53,544 bases of DNA from an uncultured Pseudorhodobacter sp. GTDB lineage: Bacteria; Pseudomonadota; Alphaproteobacteria; Rhodobacterales; Rhodobacteraceae. Both the position numbers and the translations under genes were made by a program. Positions within the stretch are counted from its first letter, which is position 1; every line of letters begins with the position of its first letter. The notes under the pieces are model-generated. The model worked only from the letters and a program-made list of their open reading frames with translations, was not told where the DNA came from and ran no database searches. Positions 26,811-35,456 of this stretch are shown here, one piece after another. The stretch covers positions 1-53,544 of the forward strand of contig CAJXWJ010000018.1 in the NCBI GenBank assembly GCA_913062925.1. The letters are read 5' to 3'.

Positions 26811-28329
26811 AATCCTGATCCCCGCCGCCACCCCCTTGGCGCAATTGGAACGCATCTACCGTCAGGAATTGCCGGCAAGGCTGCACCCTGACGCGCAGTC
26901 AGGCATCGCCGTCGCCGCCGCCTGCATTGCCAAAGCCGCCGCAGGCCAAACCGCCGTCTACGGCGTCAATACCGGATTTGGCAAGCTTGCCAGCCTAAAG
27001 ATCGCACCGCAAGACACGGCAAAGCTTCAAGAAAACCTGATCTTGTCCCATTGCTGCGGCGTGGGCGAGCCGATGCCGCGCGGCGTGGCGCGGCTGATGA
27101 TGGTGCTGAAACTGCTGTCGCTGGGGCGTGGGGCCTCGGGCGTGCGCCCCGAGATCACCGCGTTGATCGAGGCCATGCTTGCCGCAGGCGTCACCCCCGT
27201 CATCCCCGCGCAGGGCTCGGTTGGCGCCTCGGGCGATCTTGCCCCGCTGGCGCATATGGCCGCCGCGATGATCGGCCACGGGCAGGCCACGCTGGGCGAT
27301 AAAACCCTGCCTGCCGCCGAAGCGCTTGCCGCCGTCAATCTGCGCCCCGTCAGCCTTGGCCCGAAAGAGGGGCTGGCGCTGATCAACGGCACGCAATTCT
27401 CGACCGCCTATGCGCTGGTGGGGCTGTTTGACGGCTGGCGTGCGGCGCAAAACGCGCTGGTGACCTCGGCGCTGTCGACCGATGCGATCATGGGCTCTAC
27501 CGCGCCGCTGCATCCCGAAATTCACGCCCTGCGCGGCCAACCCGGCCAGATCGAGGCCGCCCAAACCATGCGCGCCCTGCTTGAAGGCAGCGAGATCCGC
27601 GAAAGCCACCGCGAGGGCGACAGCCGCGTGCAAGACCCCTATTGCATCCGCTGTCAGCCGCAGGTGACGGGGGCCGCGATGGATGTGCTGCGCCAAGCCG
27701 CGCGCACGCTGGAAATCGAGGCCAATGCCGCCACCGACAATCCGCTGGTGCTGTCAGACGGGCAAATCGTCTCGGGCGGCAATTTTCACGCCGAACCTGT
27801 GGGCTTTGCCGCCGATATGATCGCGCTGGCGCTGTCAGAAATCGGCGCGATTGCCCAGCGGCGGGTGGCGCTGATGGTCGATCCGGTGCTGTCTTTTGAT
27901 CTGCCGGCGTTTCTGACGCCAAGGCCCGGCCTGAATTCCGGCCTGATGATTGCCGAAGTCACCACCGCCGCCCTGATGTCGGAAAACAAGCACATCGCCA
28001 TGCCTTGTGTGACCGACAGCACGCCCACCTCGGCCAACCAAGAGGACCATGTCTCGATGGCCGCCCATGGCGCGCGGCGGCTGTCGCAGATGGTGGCCAA
28101 CCTGAATGTGATCTTGGGGGTCGAGGCGATCTGCGCCGCCCAAGGCATTGATTTTCGCGCCCCCCTGACCACATCGCCACCCTTGCGGCGCGCCCATGCC
28201 CGCCTGCGCCAAGAGGTGGCCACATTGGGCGATGACCGCTACCTTGCCCCCGATCTGGCCGCCGCCGCCGATCTGATGCGCGCTGGCGCTTTCGCCGCCG
28301 CCGCCGAAATCTCCCTTCCCACCCTGTGA
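26800..28329 (+). CDS. hutH: Histidine ammonia-lyase
   Basis: This 509-residue enzyme deaminates L-histidine to urocanate. The Ala-Ser-Gly triad that cyclises into the MIO cofactor is at 143-145 ([12 protein letters not shown]). Y54 in YGVNTGFG and the EDHVSM region are further active-site elements. The start is TTG 26800, with GGAGG 5-6 nt upstream, giving [10 protein letters not shown] and a family-typical length. It overlaps the end of hutI, and the hutU start follows its stop by 8 nt. Confidence 0.96.
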   Translation: MTPEILIPAATPLAQLERIYRQELPARLHPDAQSGIAVAAACIAKAAAGQTAVYGVNTGFGKLASLKIAPQDTAKLQENLILSHCCGVGEPMPRGVARLMMVLKLLSLGRGASGVRPEITALIEAMLAAGVTPVIPAQGSVGASGDLAPLAHMAAAMIGHGQATLGDKTLPAAEALAAVNLRPVSLGPKEGLALINGTQFSTAYALVGLFDGWRAAQNALVTSALSTDAIMGSTAPLHPEIHALRGQPGQIEAAQTMRALLEGSEIRESHREGDSRVQDPYCIRCQPQVTGAAMDVLRQAARTLEIEANAATDNPLVLSDGQIVSGGNFHAEPVGFAADMIALALSEIGAIAQRRVALMVDPVLSFDLPAFLTPRPGLNSGLMIAEVTTAALMSENKHIAMPCVTDSTPTSANQEDHVSMAAHGARRLSQMVANLNVILGVEAICAAQGIDFRAPLTTSPPLRRAHARLRQEVATLGDDRYLAPDLAAAADLMRAGAFAAAAEISLPTL

Positions 28330-28337
28330 GGCCCCCG

Positions 28338-30020
28338 ATGAACACACGCCACAACCTGCGCGACGTCTTTCCCGCCACCGGACCCGAGATCACCGCCAAA
28401 AGCTGGATGACCGAAGCGCCGATGCGGATGCTGATGAACAACCTGCACCCCGATGTCGCCGAAAACCCGCATGAGCTGGTGGTCTACGGCGGCATCGGCC
28501 GCGCCGCCCGCACCTGGGAGGATTTCGACAAGATCGTCGCTACCCTGAAAACCCTGAACGACGACGAGACGCTTTTGGTGCAATCGGGCAAGCCTGTCGG
28601 GGTGTTTCGCACCCATAAAGACGCGCCGCGCGTGCTGATCGCCAATTCAAATCTGGTGCCCCATTGGGCAACTTGGGACCATTTCAACGAGCTCGATAAG
28701 AAAGGTCTGGCGATGTATGGCCAGATGACCGCGGGGTCTTGGATCTATATCGGCACCCAAGGCATCGTGCAGGGCACCTATGAGACCTTCGCCGAAGCTG
28801 GCCGCCAGCACTATGGCGGCGCGCTGACCGGGCGCTGGATCCTGACCGCAGGTCTGGGCGGCATGGGCGGCGCACAACCGCTTGCCGCGGTGATGGCGGG
28901 GGCGTGCTGCCTTGCGGTGGAATGCGACGAGACTCGCATCGATTTTCGCATCCGCACCAGATACTTGGATGCCAAAGCCCATACGCTGGATGAAGCCCTT
29001 GCGCTGATTGATCAATGGACAGCCGCAGGCGAGGCGAAATCGGTGGGCCTGATCGGCAATGCCGCCGATGTCTTCCCCGAACTTTACGCCCGCATGCAGG
29101 CAGGCGGGCCGCGCCCCGATATCGTCACCGACCAAACCTCGGCACATGACCCTTTGCACGGCTATCTGCCGCAGGGCTGGAACTTGGGCGACTGGCGCGC
29201 GAAACAAGAAACCGATCCCAAAGCGGTGGAAAAAGCCGCCCGCACCTCGATGCGCCGCCATGTCGCCGCCATGGTCGATTTCTGGAACGCTGGCGTGCCA
29301 ACCTTGGATTACGGCAACAACATCCGCCAAGTCGCCCAAGAAGAAGGCCTGACCAATGCCTTCGCCTTCCCCGGCTTTGTGCCCGCCTATATCCGCCCGC
29401 TGTTTTGCCGCGGCATCGGTCCCTTCCGCTGGGTGGCGCTCTCGGGCGATCCGGCCGATATCCATGCCACCGATGCTGCGATGAAAAAACTCTTCCCCGA
29501 CAACAAACACCTGCACCGCTGGCTTGATATGGCGGCCGAGCGCATCGCCTTCCAAGGCCTGCCCGCCCGCATCTGCTGGATCGGTCTGGGCGAGCGCCAC
29601 AAAGCCGGGCTGATGTTCAACGAGATGGTAAAATCGGGCGAACTCAAAGCCCCCATCGTCATCGGCCGCGATCACCTCGATTCCGGCTCCGTGGCCTCGC
29701 CCAACCGCGAGACCGAGGCGATGAAAGACGGCTCGGATGCGGTCTCGGATTGGCCCTTGCTCAATGCGCTTTTGAACACCGCCTCCGGGGCCACTTGGGT
29801 CAGCCTGCACCACGGCGGCGGCGTCGGCATGGGGTTTTCACAACACTCCGGCATGGTGATCTGCGCCGATGGCAGCGAAGACGCCGCCCGCCGCATCAGC
29901 AATGTACTCTGGAACGACCCCGCCACCGGCGTGATGCGCCACGCCGATGCGGGCTACCCCGAGGCCCTCGCCTGCGCGCGCGACCACAGCCTCAACCTCC
30001 CCGCCATCCTGAAAGACTAA
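28338..30020 (+). CDS. hutU: Urocanate hydratase
   Basis: This 560-residue NAD+-dependent enzyme converts urocanate to 4-imidazolone-5-propionate. Diagnostic segments are [41 protein letters not shown], the NAD-binding [12 protein letters not shown], and [14 protein letters not shown] near the C-terminus. ATG 28338 ([10 protein letters not shown]) gives normal family length; a GTG at 28326 is possible but adds only RPP. It ends the hutIHU operon; intergenic element D follows. Confidence 0.97.
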   Translation: MNTRHNLRDVFPATGPEITAKSWMTEAPMRMLMNNLHPDVAENPHELVVYGGIGRAARTWEDFDKIVATLKTLNDDETLLVQSGKPVGVFRTHKDAPRVLIANSNLVPHWATWDHFNELDKKGLAMYGQMTAGSWIYIGTQGIVQGTYETFAEAGRQHYGGALTGRWILTAGLGGMGGAQPLAAVMAGACCLAVECDETRIDFRIRTRYLDAKAHTLDEALALIDQWTAAGEAKSVGLIGNAADVFPELYARMQAGGPRPDIVTDQTSAHDPLHGYLPQGWNLGDWRAKQETDPKAVEKAARTSMRRHVAAMVDFWNAGVPTLDYGNNIRQVAQEEGLTNAFAFPGFVPAYIRPLFCRGIGPFRWVALSGDPADIHATDAAMKKLFPDNKHLHRWLDMAAERIAFQGLPARICWIGLGERHKAGLMFNEMVKSGELKAPIVIGRDHLDSGSVASPNRETEAMKDGSDAVSDWPLLNALLNTASGATWVSLHHGGGVGMGFSQHSGMVICADGSEDAARRISNVLWNDPATGVMRHADAGYPEALACARDHSLNLPAILKD

Positions 30021-30027
30021 ACCCGCG

Positions 30028-30077
30028 CTTTCATCTTGGCCTAAATATCCTGGGGGTCCGGGGGCAAAGCCCCCGGG
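30028..30077 (+). repeat. Dispersed intergenic element, copy D
   Basis: CTTTCATCTTGGC and TAAATATCCTGGGGG precede a hairpin with arms CCGGGGGC (30058-30065) and GCCCCCGG (30069-30076). It lies just after hutU and before the next plus-strand gene; with no T-run it is not a standard terminator. Confidence 0.8.
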
Positions 30078-30101
30078 CTCTCCCCCATCACAGGAGCCCC
30101 C

Positions 30102-30755
30102 ATGCATTACGCCCCCACCTCCGAGCCCTGCCCGCTGCCCTTCAACCCTTTCAAAGCCTGCACCGTGCCACGCCCGATCGGCTGGATCTCGACCCGCTCC
30201 CGCGCAGGCATCGACAATCTCGCCCCCTACAGCCAATGGCAAAACCTGACCTTTGATCCACCAATGGTGATGTTTGCGGCCAACCAATATTCTGACGGCC
30301 GCCGCAAACATACCGTGATCAATGCCGAAGAAACCGGCTGGTTTGTCTGGAATATGTGTACCTATGATCTGCGCAACGCGATGAATATCACCGCCCAAGA
30401 ATGGCCCGAAGGCGTCGATGAATTCGCCCAAGCGGGCCTGACCAAAGCCGCCTGCATTGACGCCCTTGCCCCCCGCGTCGCCGAAAGCCCGGCGCATTTT
30501 GAATGCCGCTATCTCTCCACCCACCGCCTGCGCGGCAACTCGGGCCACGGCTGGGTCGATGTGGTCTACGGCGAGGTGGTGCGCATCCATGTCAAAGACG
30601 AGGTGCTGACCGCGCAAGGCAAGCTTGACTACGCCGCAATCAAGCCCTTGGCGCGGATGGGCTATTACGACTACGCCGCCGTTTCCGAGACCTTCGAGAT
30701 GCGGATCCCGCAGGCCTCGGGCATGGCCGCTGACGGGCTAGAGGGCAAACCCTAG
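30102..30755 (+). CDS. Flavin reductase-like (FMN-binding split barrel) protein
   Basis: This 217-residue protein has the flavin-reductase-like split-barrel fold. CTVPRPIGWISTRSRAGIDNLAPYSQW is the hallmark start, followed by PPMVMFAANQ and GWFVWNM. Such proteins bind FMN and either reduce flavin for a partner or act alone. AGGAG lies 8 nt before ATG 30102. It follows hutU with element D between, so it could be read through from the hut promoter; a role in histidine breakdown is not established. Its stop overlaps the convergent PHP gene by 4 nt. Confidence 0.85.
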   Translation: MHYAPTSEPCPLPFNPFKACTVPRPIGWISTRSRAGIDNLAPYSQWQNLTFDPPMVMFAANQYSDGRRKHTVINAEETGWFVWNMCTYDLRNAMNITAQEWPEGVDEFAQAGLTKAACIDALAPRVAESPAHFECRYLSTHRLRGNSGHGWVDVVYGEVVRIHVKDEVLTAQGKLDYAAIKPLARMGYYDYAAVSETFEMRIPQASGMAADGLEGKP

Positions 30756-31714
30756 CCCAGTACCCGCGGGTTTGGCTTGGCCGCACCCTCCAGCCAGATC
30801 GGGTTCGACCAAGCCCGCTTGCCGGCCGCATCAATCACCGCAACCCGCAGCCAAGGCGAGTTGTTCAGCCGTGCCAGCGGCACCTCTGCCCGCGTCATCG
30901 ACGCGCCATGCACCGCCTTCGCGCCAGTGCCATGCCCAAGGGCTATCACCGAAACCACGGCCGAGCATTCGACCACGATCGTTTCACCTTCAACCCGCAC
31001 ATCGCGCAGCTCTGGCCCTTGGGTTGAATAGAAATGCCCTGCCTTCAGCGCCGCCAGCAGCGCCTCGGGGCTATTCTCGCGCGCCTTCACCATCACCCAG
31101 CCGCCAAAATGGTCAGGCTCCGAGAAATGCGCATCATCGGTGGCGATCATCGAAAGCCGCCGCCCCTCGGTCAGCAACAGATCGGCAATCGCAAAGCCGT
31201 CGGGGCGATCACAGCCCGCAGCACAGCCGTGGTTATAGATTTCAACCGCATGGGCGGCGGTGATCGAGCGGGCATCCGCCAGCGTCAGCCCCGACCATTG
31301 CGGATGCGCAATCGCCACAAAGGCCCCTGCCGCCACCGCACGCGCTGCGATCTCTGGTCCGGTTTCTTGGCCCTGCACCGGCAGAAAGCTTGGCGCATTG
31401 GCAGGCGCAAAATCGGCAGGCAGACCAACCGCCAGAATATGCCACAGCTCGCCATTCGCCATCGCGCCCGAGTGCAGCTCTGCGCCCAAAATCGTGGTAA
31501 AGCCTTCGCCGCGCATCGGGACGGTATCGACAATCGGATAGCCCCAAAGCCCAACGAAATGATCGGTCAGCGCGATAAAGTCATAGCCCTCGGCCTGATA
31601 GCGGCGGCAGACCTCTTCGGGCGACAACACCCCATCCGAGCGCGTCGAATGCGTGTGCAGATTGCCACGCCAAAATTTGCCTTCAGCCATAAAAGCGGGA
31701 TCGCGGTCACTCAT
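30752..31714 (-). CDS. PHP-domain metal-dependent phosphoesterase (CehA/McbA-like)
   Basis: This 320-residue protein has PHP motifs NLHTHSTRSDG near 19-29 and ALTDHFVG near 47-54, then GAELHSG, AHPQWSG and ATDDAHF. These supply the histidine and aspartate ligands of a multinuclear metal site. PHP proteins include phosphoesterases and CehA/McbA-type hydrolases. The C-terminal about 90 residues look like a beta-rich accessory domain. Substrate unknown. It diverges from the ArsR-family gene. Confidence 0.82.
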   Translation of the reverse strand: MSDRDPAFMAEGKFWRGNLHTHSTRSDGVLSPEEVCRRYQAEGYDFIALTDHFVGLWGYPIVDTVPMRGEGFTTILGAELHSGAMANGELWHILAVGLPADFAPANAPSFLPVQGQETGPEIAARAVAAGAFVAIAHPQWSGLTLADARSITAAHAVEIYNHGCAAGCDRPDGFAIADLLLTEGRRLSMIATDDAHFSEPDHFGGWVMVKARENSPEALLAALKAGHFYSTQGPELRDVRVEGETIVVECSAVVSVIALGHGTGAKAVHGASMTRAEVPLARLNNSPWLRVAVIDAAGKRAWSNPIWLEGAAKPNPRVLG

Positions 31715-31800
31715 GTCTTGCCCTTTGCTATTTTTGCGCAGCCTAACCGATGCATTGCCACAGTAAAGTGACAGTCCGCGCGGTTTTCCGCCCTATGGGC

Positions 31801-31828
31801 TTGAAACATATTCACAGACTGCTATTTA
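31801..31828 (+). promoter_or_regulatory. Predicted promoter of the SqrR/BigR-like gene
   Basis: TTGAAA (31801-31806), a 16-nt spacer and TATTTA (31823-31828), in an AT-rich patch 22 nt before the start codon. The spacer and -10 (CATATTCAC...TATTTATAG) are AT-rich, like known BigR operators, so autoregulation is likely. Confidence 0.45.
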
Positions 31829-31850
31829 TAGACAAAACGCGGAGATTGAC

Positions 31851-32231
31851 ATGGCTTTGGGCGAACACGGGCTTGAACAGCTGGGCTGCGCGGCACTTTC
31901 CGCAGAGGATATGGGCCAGCGCGCCAGTGAGGCTGCGGCTTTTCTGAAGGCGCTGTCGCATGAAGGGCGCTTGATGATTCTGTGTCATCTGTCCAGCGGC
32001 GAGAAATCGGTGACCGAATTGGAAGAGCTGCTGGGCGCGCGTCAGGCCGCCGTCAGCCAACAGCTGGCACGGCTGCGCAGCGATGGCATGGTCTCGGCGC
32101 GCCGCGACGGCAAGACCATCCATTATTCCATCCGCGACCCCAAGGCCGCCTCGATCATGGCCTTGGTCTACGAGATGTTCTGCGGCCCCGACGCCAAACC
32201 CAGCCTTTCGGCGCAGTTTATCCCGGTTTAA
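31851..32231 (+). CDS. sqrR: ArsR-family repressor of the SqrR/BigR persulfide-sensing type
   Basis: This 126-residue winged-helix repressor has AFLKALSHEGRLMILCHLSSGEKSV, with recognition helix ARQAAVSQQLARLR near 63-76. Its only cysteines are C13, C45 and C111. The C45-C111 spacing of 66 equals that of the redox pair C41/C107 in Rhodobacter capsulatus SqrR and C42/C108 in BigR, and C13 corresponds to SqrR C9 with the same +4 offset. In those proteins sulfane sulfur links the pair and releases DNA. GGAG precedes ATG 31851. No sulfide:quinone reductase or sulfurtransferase gene is nearby, so its targets must be elsewhere. The symbol reflects this match, not proven orthology. Confidence 0.75.
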   Translation: MALGEHGLEQLGCAALSAEDMGQRASEAAAFLKALSHEGRLMILCHLSSGEKSVTELEELLGARQAAVSQQLARLRSDGMVSARRDGKTIHYSIRDPKAASIMALVYEMFCGPDAKPSLSAQFIPV

Positions 32232-32950
32232 CCGCGACCGATAAACGGCATATCCCGCGCCATCAGGGTGATAAAGGGCACGTTCACCTCAAGCGGCAGC
32301 TGCGCCATATTCAGCACGGCGGCTGCAACATGCGCCACATCCATCACCGGCTCGACCCGCATTTGGCCATCGGCCTGCAAGGTGCCCTTGGTAAAGCCCG
32401 AAGCCATTTCTGTCAGCGCATTGCCAATATCAATCTGACCACAAGCAATGTTGAACGCTCGCCCGTCTAGCCCCAAAGTCCGCGTCAGCCCCGTCACCGC
32501 ATGTTTTGACATCGTATAGGGCACCGAGCCCGGACGCGGCGCATGTGCCGAAATCGAGCCATTGTTGATGATGCGCCCGCCTTGCGGGTCTTGGCGCCGC
32601 ATCAGCCCAAAGGCCGCCCGCGCGCATAAAAACATGCCGGTGATATTGGTGTTGCAAACCGCCAGCCAATCCTCGACCGCGATCTCGTCAATCGGGGCCG
32701 ATTTCGCGGCAATGCCTGCATTGTTGAACAAGACATCCAAGCGGGCAAGCTGGGCAAAGGCCGCCTCGACCTGCGCAGGATCAGCGACATCGGCGACCAA
32801 AATCCGCGCTTCGGCATCGCCCGCCGTCTCCCGCAAGGCAGCCTCGCGCCGCCCCATAAGCGCCACATCCCAGCCCGCCGCCAAAAACGCCCGCGCCGTC
32901 GCGCGCCCAATCCCCGAGCCCGCCCCCGTGATCAAAATGCTTTGTGCCAT
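32228..32950 (-). CDS. Short-chain dehydrogenase/reductase
   Basis: This 240-residue classical SDR has a complete active site: cofactor loop ITGAGSGIG near 7-15, NNAG near 86-89, catalytic Ser in NNGSISAH and YTMSK. The TGxxGIG loop and following GRR suggest NADP preference. Substrate unknown. It converges with the SqrR-like gene, overlapping by 4 nt at the stop codons. Confidence 0.88.
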   Translation of the reverse strand: MAQSILITGAGSGIGRATARAFLAAGWDVALMGRREAALRETAGDAEARILVADVADPAQVEAAFAQLARLDVLFNNAGIAAKSAPIDEIAVEDWLAVCNTNITGMFLCARAAFGLMRRQDPQGGRIINNGSISAHAPRPGSVPYTMSKHAVTGLTRTLGLDGRAFNIACGQIDIGNALTEMASGFTKGTLQADGQMRVEPVMDVAHVAAAVLNMAQLPLEVNVPFITLMARDMPFIGRG

Positions 32951-33049
32951 GCCCTGCCCCCCTTATTGCGGTCTGGGGCAAAGCTGGCGCAAATCGGCAG
33001 GGAAAGAAAGCCCCAGAACGCGCAAAAGCCGCAGATGGTATCAGGGGAA

Positions 33050-33126
33050 TGGTGCACCCAGCACGATTCGAACGTGCGACCTTTGCCTTCGGAGGGCAAC
33101 GCTCTATCCAGCTGAGCTATGGGTGC
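33050..33126 (-). tRNA. tRNA-Arg (anticodon CCG)
   Basis: A full cloverleaf can be folded on the minus strand: acceptor GCACCCA/TGGGTGC, D-arm GCTC/GAGC, anticodon stem TTGCC/GGCAA with loop CTCCGAA (anticodon CCG, reads CGG), T-arm GCACG-TTCGAAT-CGTGC. The discriminator is A, and the terminal CCA is encoded in the genome. Confidence 0.96.
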
Positions 33127-33170
33127 GTAAAGGTTCTATAGCTGCTGCCGCTTACGCCTGCAACGCGAAA

Positions 33171-34391
33171 TCATGCAAAAAGATCATGGCACAGCTCTAA
33201 GGCCGAAACCAGCGCATCGACCTCGGCCTCGGTGTTGTAAAGCCCGAAAGACGCGCGGCAGCTGGCACCAATGCCCAGATGCTCCATCAAGGGCATCGCA
33301 CAATGGGTGCCTGCGCGCACCGCAATGCCGCGTTTGTCCAGCACGGTCGAGATGTCATGCGCATGCGCCTGACCTTGCAAGGTAAAGGAGAAAATCGCGC
33401 CCTTGCTTTCGGAATTTCCCTGCATATTCAACCAGTTCAGACCCGAAAGCTGCGCTCTGGCATAATCGCGCAGCCCGCGTTCATGGGCTGCCACATTCTG
33501 CATGCCAAGCGCCATCAGATACTCGAGCGCCACGCCCAGCCCGATTTGTTGCACAATCCCCGGGGTGCCCGCTTCGAACTTCATCGGCGGGTCATTATAG
33601 ACCACCGCGTCGCGGCTGACCTCGCGGATCATGTCGCCGCCGCCAAGGAAGGGCCGCATTTCGGCCTGCCGATCGGCGCGAATATAGATCACGCCAGAGC
33701 CGCTTGGCCCGTAAAGCTTGTGCCCGGTGACCGCATAGAAATCGCAGCCAATCGCCTGCACATCCACCGGCCCATGCACCGCCGCTTGCGAGCCATCGAC
33801 CAGCACCGCAACCCCGCGCGCCCGCGCACCTGCGCAGATCGCCGCCACATCCACAACCGTGCCCAGCACGTTTGACATCTGGGTGATCGCCACCAGCTTG
33901 GTGCGCGGCGTGATCGCATCTAGCACCGCCTGCGGGTCGAGATCGCCGTTGGCGTCAACCTCGACCCATTTCAGCACGACGCCAAGCCGTTCCCGCAGAA
34001 AATGCCACGGCACGATATTGGCGTGATGCTCCATAATCGACAAAACAATCTCGTCGCCGGCCTGAAAACGCGGCGCGGCCCAAGCGTAGGAGACCAGATT
34101 GATGCCCTCGGTCGCGCCGGTGGTAAAGACGATCTCATGTTCCGAGCCTGCGTTCAAAAACCGCGCCGCGATGCCGCGTACGGCCTCGTATTTATCGGTC
34201 GCAAGGTTCGACAGGTAATGCAAGCCGCGATGCACATTGGCATATTCCATCGCATAGGCTTGGGTGACTGCGTCAATCACCACCTGCGGCTTTTGTGCCG
34301 AGGCCCCATTATCGAGGTAAACCAAAGGCTTGCCGTTGACCTTACGCGACAAAATTGGAAAATCGGCCCGAATTTTTTCGACATCATACAT
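33171..34391 (-). CDS. sufS: SufS-type cysteine desulfurase
   Basis: This 406-residue group II cysteine desulfurase takes sulfur from cysteine for iron-sulfur cluster assembly. The PLP lysine is K225 in TGHKLYGPSG and the persulfide-carrying cysteine is C364 in RAGTHCAMPL, positions that closely match E. coli SufS. It is the last gene of the isc-suf operon, 2 nt after the second Yip1-like gene. No SufE or SufU partner is encoded in the window. Confidence 0.96.
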   Translation of the reverse strand: MYDVEKIRADFPILSRKVNGKPLVYLDNGASAQKPQVVIDAVTQAYAMEYANVHRGLHYLSNLATDKYEAVRGIAARFLNAGSEHEIVFTTGATEGINLVSYAWAAPRFQAGDEIVLSIMEHHANIVPWHFLRERLGVVLKWVEVDANGDLDPQAVLDAITPRTKLVAITQMSNVLGTVVDVAAICAGARARGVAVLVDGSQAAVHGPVDVQAIGCDFYAVTGHKLYGPSGSGVIYIRADRQAEMRPFLGGGDMIREVSRDAVVYNDPPMKFEAGTPGIVQQIGLGVALEYLMALGMQNVAAHERGLRDYARAQLSGLNWLNMQGNSESKGAIFSFTLQGQAHAHDISTVLDKRGIAVRAGTHCAMPLMEHLGIGASCRASFGLYNTEAEVDALVSALELCHDLFA

Positions 34392-34393
34392 GG

Positions 34394-34978
34394 CTAGGCT
34401 GCTCCTACTGGCAGTCCGATGCCCAGTGCGGCCATCAGAAAAGAAACCACCAAGAAGGTCAAAAGGATCATCCCCAAGACCTTGCCGGCAGAGGTAAAGC
34501 CGTGCAACTCAGCGATAAAATGCGCCAGAACCCGCAAAAACACCACGAAAGACGCAATCCCCAGCAGCACCGCCAAAACCGGAGACACCAACAACAAAAC
34601 CAATTGCATCACTTGGATCAGGATCAAGATCCCCTCAAGCCAAGCCAGCAAGACCAAGGCATCTGACAACTGCCCCCTGCCGCCCATCGCACGGCCAAGC
34701 CCCTGAATGAACATCAGCGACATCATCAACAGCAGCGCTTGCATCAGCGCCAGCGACATCGGGCTGGCAAACAGCGTGGCATAGCCAGGATCTGCCTCCA
34801 TCGGCGCGATGAGGCCCGACAGCACCGACAGAACTGTCGACAGCACCACCGCCAAAGCAATCGCCATCCAGCCAAAGCTTGCGGGAAATTGCTGGTCGAT
34901 CAGGCTGCGCGCGACCTCGCGCGGTGCGCGTAGGGTCTGCCGCGCTGCCTGTAAGATTGTCATCAGATCAATCTGCAT
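34394..34978 (-). CDS. Yip1-family membrane protein (second of two)
   Basis: This 194-residue, strongly hydrophobic protein has about five membrane segments, including ALMQALLLMMSLMFIQGLG and VLGMILLTFLVVSFLMAALG. It matches the general look of bacterial Yip1-domain proteins (early R.LI..QFP, then a long hydrophobic block). ATG 34978 was chosen because GGAG lies at good distance; GTG 34984 is too close to it. The start overlaps the previous gene by 11 nt. It sits between sufD and sufS; its role in cluster assembly is unknown. Confidence 0.7.
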   Translation of the reverse strand: MQIDLMTILQAARQTLRAPREVARSLIDQQFPASFGWMAIALAVVLSTVLSVLSGLIAPMEADPGYATLFASPMSLALMQALLLMMSLMFIQGLGRAMGGRGQLSDALVLLAWLEGILILIQVMQLVLLLVSPVLAVLLGIASFVVFLRVLAHFIAELHGFTSAGKVLGMILLTFLVVSFLMAALGIGLPVGAA

Positions 34979-35456
34979 TGTCACGCTCCGCCACCCTTAC
35001 CATCGAGATCCAAATCCACAAAAACCCCAAACCGACAAGCCCCTGCACCAATGACAGCTGCGGCCCTGTGCCGATCATCCCCGCCACCAGCCCCTGCAAC
35101 AGCATCGCAGGGCTGACACAAACCAACGCCGCAAACAGCGCCAGCCGTGCGCGGTAATGGCTGCCATGCCCACCAAAAAGCTTGGCAATCCAGTGACTAA
35201 GCGCTGCGACCCCATACCAGACCGGCACCGAAGCCAGCAACGCAAGCCCCGCCGCCACCAGCCGCTGCACCATCGGCACCTCAGGCTGGATCAGGCTTTG
35301 CCGCGACAGCTGCGGCCAAAGCGAGACAAACACCAGCACCAAAAACGTCACCAAAAGGCTGAAGGCAAAGGGCTCGGATCTGCCGCGCGCAAGATGGCGC
35401 TGCATCACCTTTTGCGGCTGCCGCCATCCCTGCACCATGTCGGTTGTGATCGACAT
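34968..35456 (-). CDS. Yip1-like membrane protein (first of two)
   Basis: This 162-residue protein has about four membrane segments after a basic, polar N-terminus (QGWRQPQKVMQRHLARGRSEP). GVAALSHWIAKLFGGHGSHYRARLALFAAL resembles the Yip1 core. The ATG immediately follows the sufD stop and its own stop overlaps the next gene, so translation is probably coupled. Function unknown; the pair may form a hetero-oligomer. Confidence 0.68.
   Translation of the reverse strand: MSITTDMVQGWRQPQKVMQRHLARGRSEPFAFSLLVTFLVLVFVSLWPQLSRQSLIQPEVPMVQRLVAAGLALLASVPVWYGVAALSHWIAKLFGGHGSHYRARLALFAALVCVSPAMLLQGLVAGMIGTGPQLSLVQGLVGLGFLWIWISMVRVAERDNAD

Noticed and set aside
25161-26855. 564-codon minus-strand frame across hutI and part of hutF
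   Set aside because: Runs through the operator and across two certain hut genes; composition is that of a shadow frame.
30102-30755. hutG, expected after hutU
   Set aside because: The protein is a flavin-reductase-like split barrel with no deformylase motif.
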